A DNA stretch of 64,000 nucleotides from Flavobacteriaceae bacterium (GCA_947459635.1 CANHEA010000002.1:1-64000), one strand, 5' to 3'; counted from the first letter of the stretch, positions 10,514 to 19,489 are shown. The notes: a model not told the origin generated them from the sequence alone. A program made the numbers and translations.

Positions 10514-11272
10514 TATCATCTTCTTAATCACACGCAGTTTGTGTGTATGTCGATTGGTTTCAGCGTTATAAATACCCAAGTGATCTAATCTATCAATACG
10601 CACTTTTCCACTAGAATGAATGATGTAATTGTTGTCCATGATAATCCCTACGTGTATTATCTTTCCTTCCTCATTATCAAAAAACGCTAAATCACCAGGT
10701 TCACTTTCTTCAATAAAACTCAAAGCATCGCCTTCTGTCGCTTGCTGAGAAGCATCTCTTTTCAAACGGTAGCCATTCAGTTTATATACCATTTGCGTAA
10801 AACCAGAACAATCAATACCAAATGGTGTTTTTCCTCCCCATAAATACGGCGCATTCAAGTACATAAATGCGGTATTAATCAAATTAGATTTTGGCTTAAT
10901 CCCGCTAATTTTCATTCCTTCAAAATCAAAACTAGCCGTATTAATCTCGCTATGGTTCAAAAAGGATAACGAAGCTCCAAGTGGAATTGGCATTAATAAA
11001 TTATTGGGAGAAGTGATATACTCAACTAAATCTGAATTTAATACAATGGCGTCTTCAGACAACTGTTTGTAATCAACTTCCGTAATACTTTGAAATTGCT
11101 TGGCATCAATCCATCCTTCATAACCGTCATATTGCAACTTGATTTTTGCCCATTGTTGATGCTGCTCCAGCACCTCGAAATGTTCTCCAAATAACACTTG
11201 AGAAACAATTTCGCTTCTGTCACTCGAATCGGCACGTAATGGGATAATCGCTAAATTACAGATTCCAAACAT
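10511..11272 (-). CDS. NlpC/P60 family cysteine peptidase with N-terminal SH3-like domain
   Basis: Probable cell-wall peptidase that cuts peptidoglycan stem peptides between D-Glu and the diamino acid. With the start at the ATG at 11272 it has 253 residues. An SH3-like domain (about 8-62, ending YEGWIDAKQF) precedes a linker, then the NlpC/P60 fold with the catalytic cysteine C155 in FGIDCSGFTQ, H207 in IIHVGIIM and a third polar residue near H219. No signal peptide is evident. A longer frame to 11362 exists but runs into the intergenic repeat element and lacks similarity, so I reject it. The thiolase lies upstream on the same strand, separated by the repeat element. Confidence 0.9.
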   Translation of the reverse strand: MFGICNLAIIPLRADSSDRSEIVSQVLFGEHFEVLEQHQQWAKIKLQYDGYEGWIDAKQFQSITEVDYKQLSEDAIVLNSDLVEYITSPNNLLMPIPLGASLSFLNHSEINTASFDFEGMKISGIKPKSNLINTAFMYLNAPYLWGGKTPFGIDCSGFTQMVYKLNGYRLKRDASQQATEGDALSFIEESEPGDLAFFDNEEGKIIHVGIIMDNNYIIHSSGKVRIDRLDHLGIYNAETNRHTHKLRVIKKMI

Positions 11273-11313
11273 TCTTTTTATCTTGGATTTAAAATAATGA
11301 ATTTTGATTTTGG

Positions 11314-11375
11314 TAGCTATTTCCCGCTTTCCGCAGTATCTCTCCGAGGATACTTGCTGCAATCGGGGCTAGGGC
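11314..11375 (+). repeat. Dispersed structured intergenic element, copy 1 (short form)
   Basis: Short copy of the four-member element. It keeps the outer stem AGC-(TATTT)-CCCG pairing with CGGG-GCT, and an inner hairpin GCAG..TATC / GATA..CTGC around TCTCCGAG. It lacks the long variable apical arm. It reads on the plus strand between two minus-strand genes, so unlike the other copies it is antisense to its surroundings. Confidence 0.8.
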
Positions 11376-11431
11376 AACAGACTATTAAAGTCGCCCATCT
11401 AAGAATCAAAATGCATCATTCACAATATTTT

Positions 11432-12610
11432 TTAGTTGCGTTCAATTACAATTGCCGAAGCACCGCCACCGCCATTGCAAATAGCCGCAGCACCAATCTT
11501 AGCATTGTTTTGTTGCAACACATTCATCAAAGTAATGATAATTCTAACACCAGAACAACCTAGTGGGTGTCCCAACGAAACGGCACCACCATTTACGTTT
11601 ACTTTATTATTGTCTAGTCCTAAAATCTGCGCATTAGCCAAACCAACAACAGAAAACGCTTCATTAAACTCAAAGAAATCAACATCAGCCAATGACAATC
11701 CAGCTTTATCTAAAGCTTTGGGAAGCGCTTTGGCTGGTGCAGTGGTAAACCATTTTGGCTCTTGAGCGGCATCAGCGTAACTCACGATTGTAGCAATTGG
11801 CTTTAAACCCATTGCTGCCGCTTTTTCTTCGCTCATCAAAATCACAGCACCAGCACCGTCATTAATTGTGGAAGCATTGGCAGCAGTAACTGTTCCTTCT
11901 TTTGTAAAGGCAGGATTTAACGATGGAATCTTATCTAATTTAACGTTGGTGTATTCTTCGTCTTTTGTGACCATAACGGGTTCACCACGTCTTTGCGGTA
12001 CAGCAACTGGAACCACTTCATTGTCAAATTTTCCAGCGTCCCACGCTTTTGATGAACGCTCGTAGGATTGCACTGCAAAAGCATCTTGCTGTTCCCGTGT
12101 AATTTTATATTCGCTTGCACATAAGTCAGCAGAAACCCCCATGGCATTATTATCATAGGCGTCTTGTAGTCCGTCTTTTTGCATACCATCAACCATCGAA
12201 GTTGGTCCAAATTTTACCCCATTTCTCAAATGCACGTAGTGTGGAATCATACTCATGTTTTCCATACCGCCAGCAACAATGATTTCAGCATCACCAGCCA
12301 TAATCGATTGTGCACCTAACATTACTGCTTTCATTCCAGAAGCGCAAACTTTATTGACCGTTGTGGCAATAACAGAATTTGGCAATCCCGCATATAACGC
12401 CGCTTGACGAGCCGGAGCTTGACCGACACCTGCTTGAACTACATTTCCCATGATTACTTCGTCAACTAAATTGGGGTCCAAGTTGATTTTATCTAAAGCT
12501 CCCTTAATAGCTGCTGCACCCAAATGTGGCGCACTAACAGTTGACAAAGCGCCCATGAAACTTCCAATTGGAGTTCTAGCTGCTGAAACGATAACTACTT
12601 TTTTATTCAT
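11432..12610 (-). CDS. Acetyl-CoA C-acyltransferase (thiolase)
   Basis: Thiolase of 392 residues that condenses two acetyl-CoA or cleaves beta-ketoacyl-CoA. The nucleophilic cysteine is C89 in NKVCASGMKAV. The C-terminal signatures are NEAFSVVGLA and GGAVSLGHPLGCSG, which hold the second catalytic cysteine and the histidine, and GGGGASAIVIE closes the protein. The length and GHPLGCSG pattern match the AtoB/ThlA biosynthetic class, but a FadA-like degradative role cannot be excluded without neighbours of the beta-oxidation pathway, and none is nearby. It is monocistronic or leads into the NlpC/P60 gene across the repeat element. Confidence 0.93.
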   Translation of the reverse strand: MNKKVVIVSAARTPIGSFMGALSTVSAPHLGAAAIKGALDKINLDPNLVDEVIMGNVVQAGVGQAPARQAALYAGLPNSVIATTVNKVCASGMKAVMLGAQSIMAGDAEIIVAGGMENMSMIPHYVHLRNGVKFGPTSMVDGMQKDGLQDAYDNNAMGVSADLCASEYKITREQQDAFAVQSYERSSKAWDAGKFDNEVVPVAVPQRRGEPVMVTKDEEYTNVKLDKIPSLNPAFTKEGTVTAANASTINDGAGAVILMSEEKAAAMGLKPIATIVSYADAAQEPKWFTTAPAKALPKALDKAGLSLADVDFFEFNEAFSVVGLANAQILGLDNNKVNVNGGAVSLGHPLGCSGVRIIITLMNVLQQNNAKIGAAAICNGGGGASAIVIERN

Positions 12611-12908
12611 GATAGTGATGAAGTTTATTTAATTCGATGCGAATTTAATCATTTTCAAGAAATACTAAATTACATTTCCGATATTATTGAGGTTTGATTT
12701 ATAATGCTGGTATATTTTGTCCATTGCTGGACTAAAAGTCCACTATTTTTCTAATTCTTAGAGTTAAAAGTTACTCTCAGAAATAGCTATACATTTGATT
12801 GTTAATGTTTTTAATTTTGAACAAAAAAAAACATTCTAATAATTTGTAAAATATAGAATAGAAAGTTACATTTGCAACCGCTTAAATGTGCACACGTTCT
12901 TTAAGTTT
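12611..12908. other. Intergenic region between thiolase and tRNA cluster
   Basis: 298 bp. It holds the tRNA promoter at its right end and a small perfect hairpin TGGACT-AAA-AGTCCA (12728-12742) of unknown role. I see no small coding sequence in it. Confidence 0.6.
12843..12874 (+). promoter_or_regulatory. tRNA cluster promoter
   Basis: TTTG at 12843-12846, a 20-nt spacer, then TACATTTG at 12867-12874, an exact match to the Bacteroidetes -7 consensus TAnnTTTG. The tRNA-Ser begins 34 nt downstream. Confidence 0.8.
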
Positions 12909-12995
12909 GGAGAGTTGCCTGAGTGGCCGAAAGGACATGTTTGCTAAACATGCGTATGGGAAACTGTACCAAGGGTTCGAATCCCTTACTCTCCG
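12909..12995 (+). tRNA. tRNA-Ser (anticodon GCT)
   Basis: Class II tRNA of 87 nt with a long variable arm. The acceptor stem GGAGAGT pairs with ACTCTCC, followed by discriminator G. The anticodon loop in ACATGTTTGCTAAACATG reads GCT and decodes AGC/AGT. The T arm contains GGTTCGAATC. CCA is not encoded. Confidence 0.96.
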
Positions 12996-13008
12996 CTTTT
13001 TTTACGCT

Positions 13009-13083
13009 CGGGGTGTAGCGTAGCCCGGTTATCGCGCCTGCTTTGGGAGCAGGAGGCCGCAGGTTCGAATCCTGCCACCCCGA
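13009..13083 (+). tRNA. tRNA-Pro (anticodon TGG)
   Basis: 75 nt. Acceptor CGGGGTG pairs with CACCCCG, discriminator A. The anticodon stem-loop CCTGCTTTGGGAGCAGG has TGG in the loop. The T loop is GGTTCGAATCC. It starts 13 nt after the tRNA-Ser and is probably processed from the same transcript. CCA is not encoded. Confidence 0.96.
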
Positions 13084-13120
13084 CAATCAAACTTTTCCAT
13101 TTAAGTTTTAAAAGAAAAAT

Positions 13121-13194
<74 letters not shown>

Positions 13195-13195
13195 C

Positions 13196-13226
13196 AAAAA
13201 GCCTTTCGTAATGAAAGGCTTTTTTG
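13196..13226 (+). terminator. Terminator of the tRNA cluster
   Basis: AAAAAGCCTTTC, loop GTAAT, GAAAGGCTTTTTT directly after the tRNA-Arg. Confidence 0.88.
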
Positions 13227-13250
13227 TTTTTATCTATTTTGGAAACAAGA

Positions 13251-13280
13251 AAAAGGCTGTAATGATAATTTACAGCCTTT
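13251..13280 (-). terminator. Terminator of the two-unit DUF4397 gene
   Basis: AAAGGCTGTAA / TTACAGCCTTT around TGATAA, 20 nt past the stop on the minus strand. It is nearly the same hairpin as the one after the four-unit paralogue, so the duplication seems to have included the gene end. Confidence 0.8.
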
Positions 13281-13299
13281 CATATATTAATTCTAAACG

Positions 13300-15009
13300 T
13301 TAATTCTTACTTACTATAAATTTCTGTTTGAATGGTTTGTTGTCAATCAATAAGTCTAGAACATAAAGACCATTAGAAAGTGTCGAAACATCGATGCTAT
13401 TTTCTACTTTGGTCATTGATTTAACGGCACGTCCACTGACATCTATAATTTGCCCAGAAACACTATCGAATGAAAATGGAATACTAATATTTAATATTTC
13501 AGAGGCTGGATTTGGAGAAATTGCAACCGTTGCAAAGTCAAAACTTTCAGAACTTAGAGGTATTGCTGGTAATGCTATCATGTCACCTCCTGAAGGCAAT
13601 GCAACCCAAAGACCAAAAGCAGCTCCGCCACTGTTATTAGCTGGATTTAGAAATCCACTAGCAACAACAGTTAGTGCTGTACCTTGTAAATTTAGGGTAG
13701 CCAATGGTGCGCTGTATCTCGCAACCGTAACAGTTCCAGTAGCATCTTTAACATCTAAAACATAGTCAGCCGTTGGTAGTTCCAAATAAGCTGAATTGAA
13801 ATTTGGAAAGGAAATATCATCCACAACAGTTCCAGCTGGAATACTTGACTCTACTACATCAACAGTAGGAGCATCAGTAGAACCATGGTTTACTAATACG
13901 TCTGTATTTGCTGCACTAGAAGCAGTTTCTCTTCCTTGGGCGAAAACGGATAGTCCGAAAGGTTGTGCTGGAGCATATCCAGTTGCACTAACAATTCCAT
14001 TTGCAACGACAACATAAGTTTCCCCTGCAGTCAACGTTGGTGCAATGTTGTATATACTTTCTGCTGCTGATGTACTTGTACTTGGCGCAATATCAATTTG
14101 AATCGGTGTTCCCGCTGGAGCATCTATAAATGGGGTTGCGGTTCTAAAGGCGAAATCATTCAATAAAAGAGCACCATTCAAATAAACGTCTACCAACGCT
14201 GCCGCTGCATCCGCAGAATTATGAATAACTTGAACTCTAGCTGTGGTTGGAGGCGTTACTAAAGGCAACGGAATTAATGCTCCTCCAGAAGGAAGCGCAA
14301 CATATAATCCGAAAGCAGGTCCATCGCTATTTTGACTTGGATCTAAAAAACCACTTGCTACAACAGTCAATGCAACTCCTTGCAAATTTAAAGTAGCTAA
14401 TGGTGCAGCATAAGTAGCAACTGTTACAGAACCTGTAGCATCCTGCACCGCTAACGTGTAGTCAGCCGTTGGCAATTCAAGATAAGATGAACTGAAATCA
14501 GGAAATGAAATATCGTCAATTACTGTTCCTGCTGGGATACTAACTTCAGCAACGTCAACCGTTGGAGCATCCGTGGAACCATGATGCACCAGAACATCTG
14601 TAGTAGTTGCGCTAGACGCGGTTTCTCTTCCAGAGGCAAAAACAGCTAATCCGAATGGTTGGGTTGGTGTATATCCACTAGCACTAACAATTCCGTCAGC
14701 AACAACGGCATAGGTTTCTCCAGGAGTCAATGTTGGAGCGATGCTGTAGATACTCTCTGCAGCAGAGGTACTTGTGCCTGGGGCAATATCAATTTGAATT
14801 GGAACGCCAGCAGGCGCGTCTATAAATGGCGTTGCGGTTCTGAAAGCAAAATTGTCAAGCAGAAGGTTTCCATTCAAATAAACATCGACTGACGCCGCTG
14901 CGGCATCGGCTGAATTGTGAATTACTTGCACTCTAGCAGTTTGAGCAAGAGTCACTTGTGCGCCAAAAAAAGCGGCGCCGATAATAAATAGTTGAGTAAA
15001 CTTTTTCAT
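13300..15009 (-). CDS. T9SS-secreted protein with two DUF4397 units
   Basis: A 569-residue extracellular protein. Signal peptide about 1-23 (ending TLAQ), then two DUF4397 units that each begin ARVQVIHNSADAAAA.VDVYLNG (from about residue 25 and 257). Each ends in a motif like AFGLYVALPSGGALIPLPL, and the C-terminal 80 residues are a type A sorting domain (ISPNPASEILNISIPF ... GLYVLDLLIDNKPFKQKFIV) that targets it to the cell surface through the type IX system. DUF4397 has no assigned biochemical role; an adhesive or structural part is a guess. It is a paralogue of the larger gene upstream at 15346-18447. Confidence 0.93.
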   Translation of the reverse strand: MKKFTQLFIIGAAFFGAQVTLAQTARVQVIHNSADAAAASVDVYLNGNLLLDNFAFRTATPFIDAPAGVPIQIDIAPGTSTSAAESIYSIAPTLTPGETYAVVADGIVSASGYTPTQPFGLAVFASGRETASSATTTDVLVHHGSTDAPTVDVAEVSIPAGTVIDDISFPDFSSSYLELPTADYTLAVQDATGSVTVATYAAPLATLNLQGVALTVVASGFLDPSQNSDGPAFGLYVALPSGGALIPLPLVTPPTTARVQVIHNSADAAAALVDVYLNGALLLNDFAFRTATPFIDAPAGTPIQIDIAPSTSTSAAESIYNIAPTLTAGETYVVVANGIVSATGYAPAQPFGLSVFAQGRETASSAANTDVLVNHGSTDAPTVDVVESSIPAGTVVDDISFPNFNSAYLELPTADYVLDVKDATGTVTVARYSAPLATLNLQGTALTVVASGFLNPANNSGGAAFGLWVALPSGGDMIALPAIPLSSESFDFATVAISPNPASEILNISIPFSFDSVSGQIIDVSGRAVKSMTKVENSIDVSTLSNGLYVLDLLIDNKPFKQKFIVSKN

Positions 15010-15034
15010 AAATGTTTGTTTTTAAATTTTAAGC

Positions 15035-15042
15035 CAAATATA
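15035..15042 (-). promoter_or_regulatory. -7 box of the two-unit DUF4397 gene
   Basis: TATATTTG on the minus strand is an exact TAnnTTTG match, 26 nt before the ATG at 15009. The -33 region is weak: the nearest TTTG is 27 nt away instead of about 19. Confidence 0.5.
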
Positions 15043-15294
15043 GTTTAGCCTTTTTTAATATTTATTAAACAAAATTGTGTTTGTGTTTTTTTTAACCTTT
15101 GTTAACGATTGTCATATCATTGATTTTCAGATATTAATGATTTCTACTACATAAATTATTTCTCTTGACAACACGAGAAATAGTATTACTATTAAACAAG
15201 ATTAAAAGAAATTCTAAAAATTATTAAGAAGTGCAGTGTAACAGCATCTTTTGGCTTACTGGATTTCGTTACTTTGAAAAAGTTTACCAAAAAA

Positions 15295-15330
15295 AAAGGC
15301 CGTAACTAAATAAGTTACAGCCTTTAAAAA
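15295..15330 (-). terminator. Terminator of the four-unit DUF4397 gene
   Basis: AAAGGC-C-GTAACT / AGTTAC-A-GCCTTT with one internal mismatch, flanked by A and T runs, 16 nt past the stop on the minus strand. Confidence 0.8.
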
Positions 15331-15345
15331 ATTAAGTAATTTAGA

Positions 15346-18300
15346 TTATCGCACTTTGTCTACTATAAACTTCTGCTTGAATGATTTGTTGTCAATGGTC
15401 AAATCTAGTACATACATTCCGCTTGCCAAATCTGAGACATCAAGCGTATTGTCTATTTGCTTAATAGGCTTTACAGATCTGCCGCTCATGTCTACTATGT
15501 TTCCAGAAATTAGACTAAATGTAAACGGTATCTGTAGTTGTAATTTCTCAGCAACTGGATTTGGAGAAATTGAAATCGAACTACTTCCAAAAATCTCGGT
15601 ACCAAGAGGAGCAGCTGGTAACTCAATCAAATCGCCTCCGCCAGATAGCGCCATCCATAACCCAAATTCGGCGCCATTGCTATTTTGGTCTGGATTCAAG
15701 AAGCCACTGGCAACTACAGTAATGGCTTGACCTTGTAAATTCAAACTCTCAAGAGGAGCCACGTAAGATGCTACTGTTGATGTTCCAGCAGAATCTCTAA
15801 CGTCTATGTTATAATTTGACGTCGGCAATTCTACATACCCCGCCGCAAAATTACCAAACGAAATATCATCAACGAGCGTTTCGTCAGGAATGCCGACTTT
15901 TACAATATCTACCGTTGGCGCATCTGTCGCTCCATGATTTATCAGAATATCTGTATTTGAACTGTTTGAAGCAGTTTCTCTTACTTGCGCCAAAACAGAC
16001 AATCCAAAAGGTTGACTAGGGGTGTATCCTGTGCCACTTACAATTCCATTTGCAACAATGATATAGGTTTCATTTTGCATCAGCGTAGTAGTGGTGGTGT
16101 ATATACTTTCAGCGACTGAAGTACTTGTACTTGGCGCAATATTGATTTGTATTGGAGTTTCAGCCGGCGCATCAATAAACGGTGTAGCGGTTCTAAATGC
16201 AAAATTATCAAGCAAAAGTGTACCATTCAAATAAACGTCAACCACAGCTGCTGCCGAATCTGCTGAATTATGTATGATTTGCACTCGAGCTGTAGGCGGA
16301 GGAGGTATTACCAATGGCAATGGAATTAGATTTCCACCGCTCGCCAAAGCAACCCATAATCCGAATTCAGGTCCATTGCTATTTTGACTCGGTTGAATAA
16401 AACCGCTAGCCACAACAGTTATTGCTTGTCCTTGCAAACTTAATGTTGATAATGGCGCGGAATAAGTAGCAACCACCGCTGTTCCCGACGCATCTCTAAC
16501 GTCTAAAGTATAGTCTGCAGTTGGCAACTCTAAATAAGCTGAATTGAAATTTGGAAACGAAATATCATTTACAATCGTCCCCGCAGGAATGCTAGTTTCG
16601 ACAACATCTACTGTTGGAGCATCTGTGGATCCATGATTTACTAAAATATCTGTATTAGAACTATTCGAAGCAGTTTCTCTTCCTTGAGCAAAGACTGACA
16701 ATCCAAATGGTTGACTAGGTGTATATCCTGTCGCACTAACAATTCCGTTTGCAACAATTATATATTTTTCATTTTGTGTTAAAGTAGTAGTGGTGTTGTA
16801 AATACTTTCAGCTACTGACGTACTTGTACTTGGAGCAATATCTATTTGTATTGGAGTTTCAGCCGGCGCATCAATAAAAGGTGTTGCAGTTCTAAATGCA
16901 AAATCATCTAATAAAAGTGTGCCATTCAAATAAACATCAACCAACGCTGCTGCTGCATCTGATGAATTGTGAATGATTTGCACTCGCGCTGATGGCGGTG
17001 GTGGAATAAACGTTAATGGTATTAAATTACCGCCCATATTACTCGCAACCCACAATCCAAAAGCGGGACCATTACTATTTTGAGTCGGATTTAAGAAACC
17101 ACTTGCTACAACCGTAATCGCATTTCCACCTAAATTTAAAGCATCGAAATGTGCTTCGTAGCTAGCAACTACATTGGTTCCGGACGCATTTCTAACATCC
17201 AAAGTATAATCTGCTGTCGGTAACGAAACATATCCTGAATTGAAATTTGGATAAAAAATATTATCGACAATAGTTCCAGCAGGAACACTGGTTTCTACAA
17301 TATCAACCACTGGCGCATCTGGTGAACCATGATTAATTAATACATCTGTGTTAGAAGCGTTAGAAGCCGTTTCTCTTCCTTGATCATAAATAGATAGCGC
17401 GAATGGCTGGCTTGGCGTATATCCACTTGGGCTAATAATTCCATTGGCCACAATAATATACTCGCCGCCAACATTTAAAGTTGTAGTCAAATTGTAAATA
17501 CTATCCGCCACTGAGGTACTGTTACTTGGTGCAATGTCAATAGAAATAGGCGTTCCAGCACTTAAATCCAGGAATGGTGTAGCAGTTCTGAACGCAAAAT
17601 CATCTAAAACCAAACCACCATCAATGTAAACATCTACAAGTGAAGCAGCTAGATCAGGTGCATTATGAATTATTTGAACTCTAGCATATTGAGATAATCC
17701 TAATGGAATTAAGTTACCACCTGCTGGTAAAGCAACCCACAATCCAAACGAAGGACCATTACTGTTTTGAGAAGGGTTGACAAAACCGCTTGCCACTATT
17801 GTAATCGCTTGTCCCTGTAATCCCAGTCCTTGTAGCAAAACATCGTAGGAAGCTACTACGGTATTTCCCGTTTGATCAGTCACATCTATTGTGTAATTTC
17901 CGGTCGTTACTTCAATGTAATTGGAATTGAAGGTTGGATAGTAAATATTATCAACAAGTGTTTCTAATGGGAGCGTAGTCGTATTAACGATATCATAAGT
18001 TGGAGCATCTGTAGCGCCATGGCACACCAGAAGATCAGTATTGCTAGCATTGTTAGCAATTTCGCGACCTTGACTATAAATCGTTAGTTCAAATGGTTGA
18101 AATGGTAAATATCCTGTCGGACTTATCAACCCGTTAGCAATAACAATGTAGGTCTCATTGGCAACAAAGGCAGTTACAATATTGTAAATACTCTCTGCAC
18201 TTGAAGTACTGTTACTTGGCGCCACGTCAATCGTTAATGGAATTCCTGCTGGGACATCCATAAATGGAGTTGCAGTCCTAAAGGCAAAATCTTCGTGCAA

Positions 18301-18447
18301 TAATGTACCATTAACATAAATATCAACAAGTGCAGTTGCTGCATCGGCTGAATTATGGATGATTTGCACACGAGCTGTCTGCGATAATGCAAAATTGCCA
18401 AATAGCAGCAAGAATGCAAAAATCAAATAGTTAGTAAATCTTTTCAT
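15346..18447 (-). CDS. T9SS-secreted protein with four DUF4397 units
   Basis: A 1033-residue surface protein starting at the ATG at 18447 (MKRFTNYLIF); the extra nine residues of the longer frame are not part of a signal peptide. Signal peptide about 1-23 (ending FALSQ), then four DUF4397 units of about 230 residues. Their starts read ARVQIIHNSADAATALVDIY, ARVQIIHNAPDLAASLVDVY, ARVQIIHNSSDAAAALVDVY and ARVQIIHNSADSAAAVVDVY. Proline-rich linkers (PPPPS, PPPPT) precede units 3 and 4. The C terminus is a type A sorting domain (SISPNPVAEKLQLQIPF ... KSFKQKFIVDK). Units 3 and 4 look closest to each other and to the neighbouring paralogue, as expected from internal duplication. Confidence 0.93.
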   Translation of the reverse strand: MKRFTNYLIFAFLLLFGNFALSQTARVQIIHNSADAATALVDIYVNGTLLHEDFAFRTATPFMDVPAGIPLTIDVAPSNSTSSAESIYNIVTAFVANETYIVIANGLISPTGYLPFQPFELTIYSQGREIANNASNTDLLVCHGATDAPTYDIVNTTTLPLETLVDNIYYPTFNSNYIEVTTGNYTIDVTDQTGNTVVASYDVLLQGLGLQGQAITIVASGFVNPSQNSNGPSFGLWVALPAGGNLIPLGLSQYARVQIIHNAPDLAASLVDVYIDGGLVLDDFAFRTATPFLDLSAGTPISIDIAPSNSTSVADSIYNLTTTLNVGGEYIIVANGIISPSGYTPSQPFALSIYDQGRETASNASNTDVLINHGSPDAPVVDIVETSVPAGTIVDNIFYPNFNSGYVSLPTADYTLDVRNASGTNVVASYEAHFDALNLGGNAITVVASGFLNPTQNSNGPAFGLWVASNMGGNLIPLTFIPPPPSARVQIIHNSSDAAAALVDVYLNGTLLLDDFAFRTATPFIDAPAETPIQIDIAPSTSTSVAESIYNTTTTLTQNEKYIIVANGIVSATGYTPSQPFGLSVFAQGRETASNSSNTDILVNHGSTDAPTVDVVETSIPAGTIVNDISFPNFNSAYLELPTADYTLDVRDASGTAVVATYSAPLSTLSLQGQAITVVASGFIQPSQNSNGPEFGLWVALASGGNLIPLPLVIPPPPTARVQIIHNSADSAAAVVDVYLNGTLLLDNFAFRTATPFIDAPAETPIQINIAPSTSTSVAESIYTTTTTLMQNETYIIVANGIVSGTGYTPSQPFGLSVLAQVRETASNSSNTDILINHGATDAPTVDIVKVGIPDETLVDDISFGNFAAGYVELPTSNYNIDVRDSAGTSTVASYVAPLESLNLQGQAITVVASGFLNPDQNSNGAEFGLWMALSGGGDLIELPAAPLGTEIFGSSSISISPNPVAEKLQLQIPFTFSLISGNIVDMSGRSVKPIKQIDNTLDVSDLASGMYVLDLTIDNKSFKQKFIVDKVR
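15620..18375 (-). repeat. Four direct repeat units of about 690-700 bp within the DUF4397 gene
   Basis: Unit starts on the minus strand lie near 18375, 17686, 16992 and 16290, each encoding one DUF4397 domain. Shared nucleotide blocks recur in each, such as the stretch encoding AFRTATPF. Two further units of about 697 bp are in the neighbouring gene, near 14937 and 14241. Boundaries are by eye. Confidence 0.8.
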
Positions 18448-18745
18448 ATGTTTTTTGTTTATTTTGACGGTCAAAAATAGCTAACTTATTTTAAAAAAAA
18501 TCATCAATATTGTATTTAAACTTTTTTTAACTGCTGTAAAAAAAGCATGTGATTTAGAATAGTCAAAAAGCGCTAAACTCCCGTAAATCCAAGAAAAAAC
18601 ACCAATAAATGACAGTTTTACTATTAAACGAATGCTAAAAATCAAAATTATTTCTAATAAGCAAACCTAAAAAAATAATTTCTTGCAATTCCAGGTTTTT
18701 AAAATCGATTATATTGTCTTAATTTGTGTTTCAAATTGTACCAAA
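18448..18745. other. Divergent intergenic region upstream of the DUF4397 and VanX-like genes
   Basis: 298 bp of AT-rich sequence. Besides the -7 box at 18472-18479 I see no confident feature. An in-frame extension of the VanX-like gene into it has no signal peptide and is rejected. Confidence 0.55.
18472..18479 (-). promoter_or_regulatory. -7 box of the four-unit DUF4397 gene
   Basis: TATTTTTG on the minus strand matches TAnnTTTG, 25 nt before the ATG at 18447. No clear TTG lies at the expected -33 distance; a T tract is there instead. Confidence 0.45.
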
Positions 18746-19489
18746 ATGAATGTCAAATATCTCGTTTTTTTTCAAATCTGCCTTTTGTTTTTTGTTAGTT
18801 GTGCCACTAAGCAACCTCTAATAGAAAAAAAACAAAATTTGAATGTCTCTGAAATTACTAATATCGACAACAAAAGTGCGGAAATTGTTTTAAAGGAAGA
18901 TCTTAAAGAAGCTGCATCTTCTTCAAAAGATATCAACATTAAAGACACTACATTCGTCAATTTAAAAGACTTTAGTGCTGATTTTGTCTACAATATGAAG
19001 TACGCCACAACAGCTAATTTTTTGCAAGCTAAAGTGTATGATTGTGAAGCGTGCTATCTTCGATATAAAACTGTCAAGTCGCTTATCAGTGCAAACGAGA
19101 AATTTCTAAAAAAAGGCTATCGAATTATGCTTTTCGATTGCTATCGGCCGTTGTCTATTCAGAAGAAAATGTGGGAAATTGTTTCTAATCCAAATTATGT
19201 TGCAGATCCGAAGAAGGGTTCCATTCACAATAGAGGAGGAGCCGTCGACATCGGTTTGGTTGATAAGGACGGAAAGGAGCTAGACATGGGAACTTCTTTT
19301 GATCATTTTGGTATTGAAGCCAGCCACGATTTCGATCAATTGTCTGACGAAATCAAAGCCAACCGAAAATTGCTGAGAAGAATCATGACGCAAAATAATT
19401 TTAGAATCTTCGAAAGTGAGTGGTGGCACTACAATCTCAAAAACGCGCAAAAAGATCCCATTTCTAATTTTAAATGGAAATGCGATTAG
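18746..19489 (+). CDS. VanX-like D-alanyl-D-alanine dipeptidase, lipoprotein
   Basis: Zinc dipeptidase of the M15D/VanX family, which hydrolyses D-Ala-D-Ala. From the ATG at 18746 it has 247 residues: a lipoprotein signal with the acceptor Cys19 (FFVSC), a linker, then the catalytic domain. The expected zinc ligands and base are present: H161 and D168 in SIHNRGGAVDIG, and E225 and H228 in SEWWHYN; the conserved DCYRP arginine is at about 134. As an envelope lipoprotein it more likely recycles peptidoglycan fragments than gives vancomycin resistance, and no vanH or vanA is near. Its stop overlaps that of the convergent gene by 3 nt. Confidence 0.9.
   Translation: MNVKYLVFFQICLLFFVSCATKQPLIEKKQNLNVSEITNIDNKSAEIVLKEDLKEAASSSKDINIKDTTFVNLKDFSADFVYNMKYATTANFLQAKVYDCEACYLRYKTVKSLISANEKFLKKGYRIMLFDCYRPLSIQKKMWEIVSNPNYVADPKKGSIHNRGGAVDIGLVDKDGKELDMGTSFDHFGIEASHDFDQLSDEIKANRKLLRRIMTQNNFRIFESEWWHYNLKNAQKDPISNFKWKCD

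Larger units (their letters stand above)
15010..15345. other. Intergenic region between the two DUF4397 genes
   Basis: 336 bp. The right end holds the terminator of the four-unit gene and the left end the -7 box of the two-unit gene. The middle is AT-rich and I see no gene in it. Confidence 0.65.

Noticed and set aside
11297-11563. Small plus-strand frame across repeat element copy 1 into the thiolase gene
   Set aside because: Codons run antisense to thiolase and through the element; no recognisable protein.
12728-12742. Short palindrome TGGACT-AAA-AGTCCA upstream of the tRNA cluster
   Set aside because: Too short and single to call an operator, and it lacks a T run long enough for a terminator.
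13300-18447. Regular repeats that might suggest a CRISPR or other array
   Set aside because: The repeat units are about 700 bp and encode full DUF4397 domains in frame; there are no short repeats with unique spacers.
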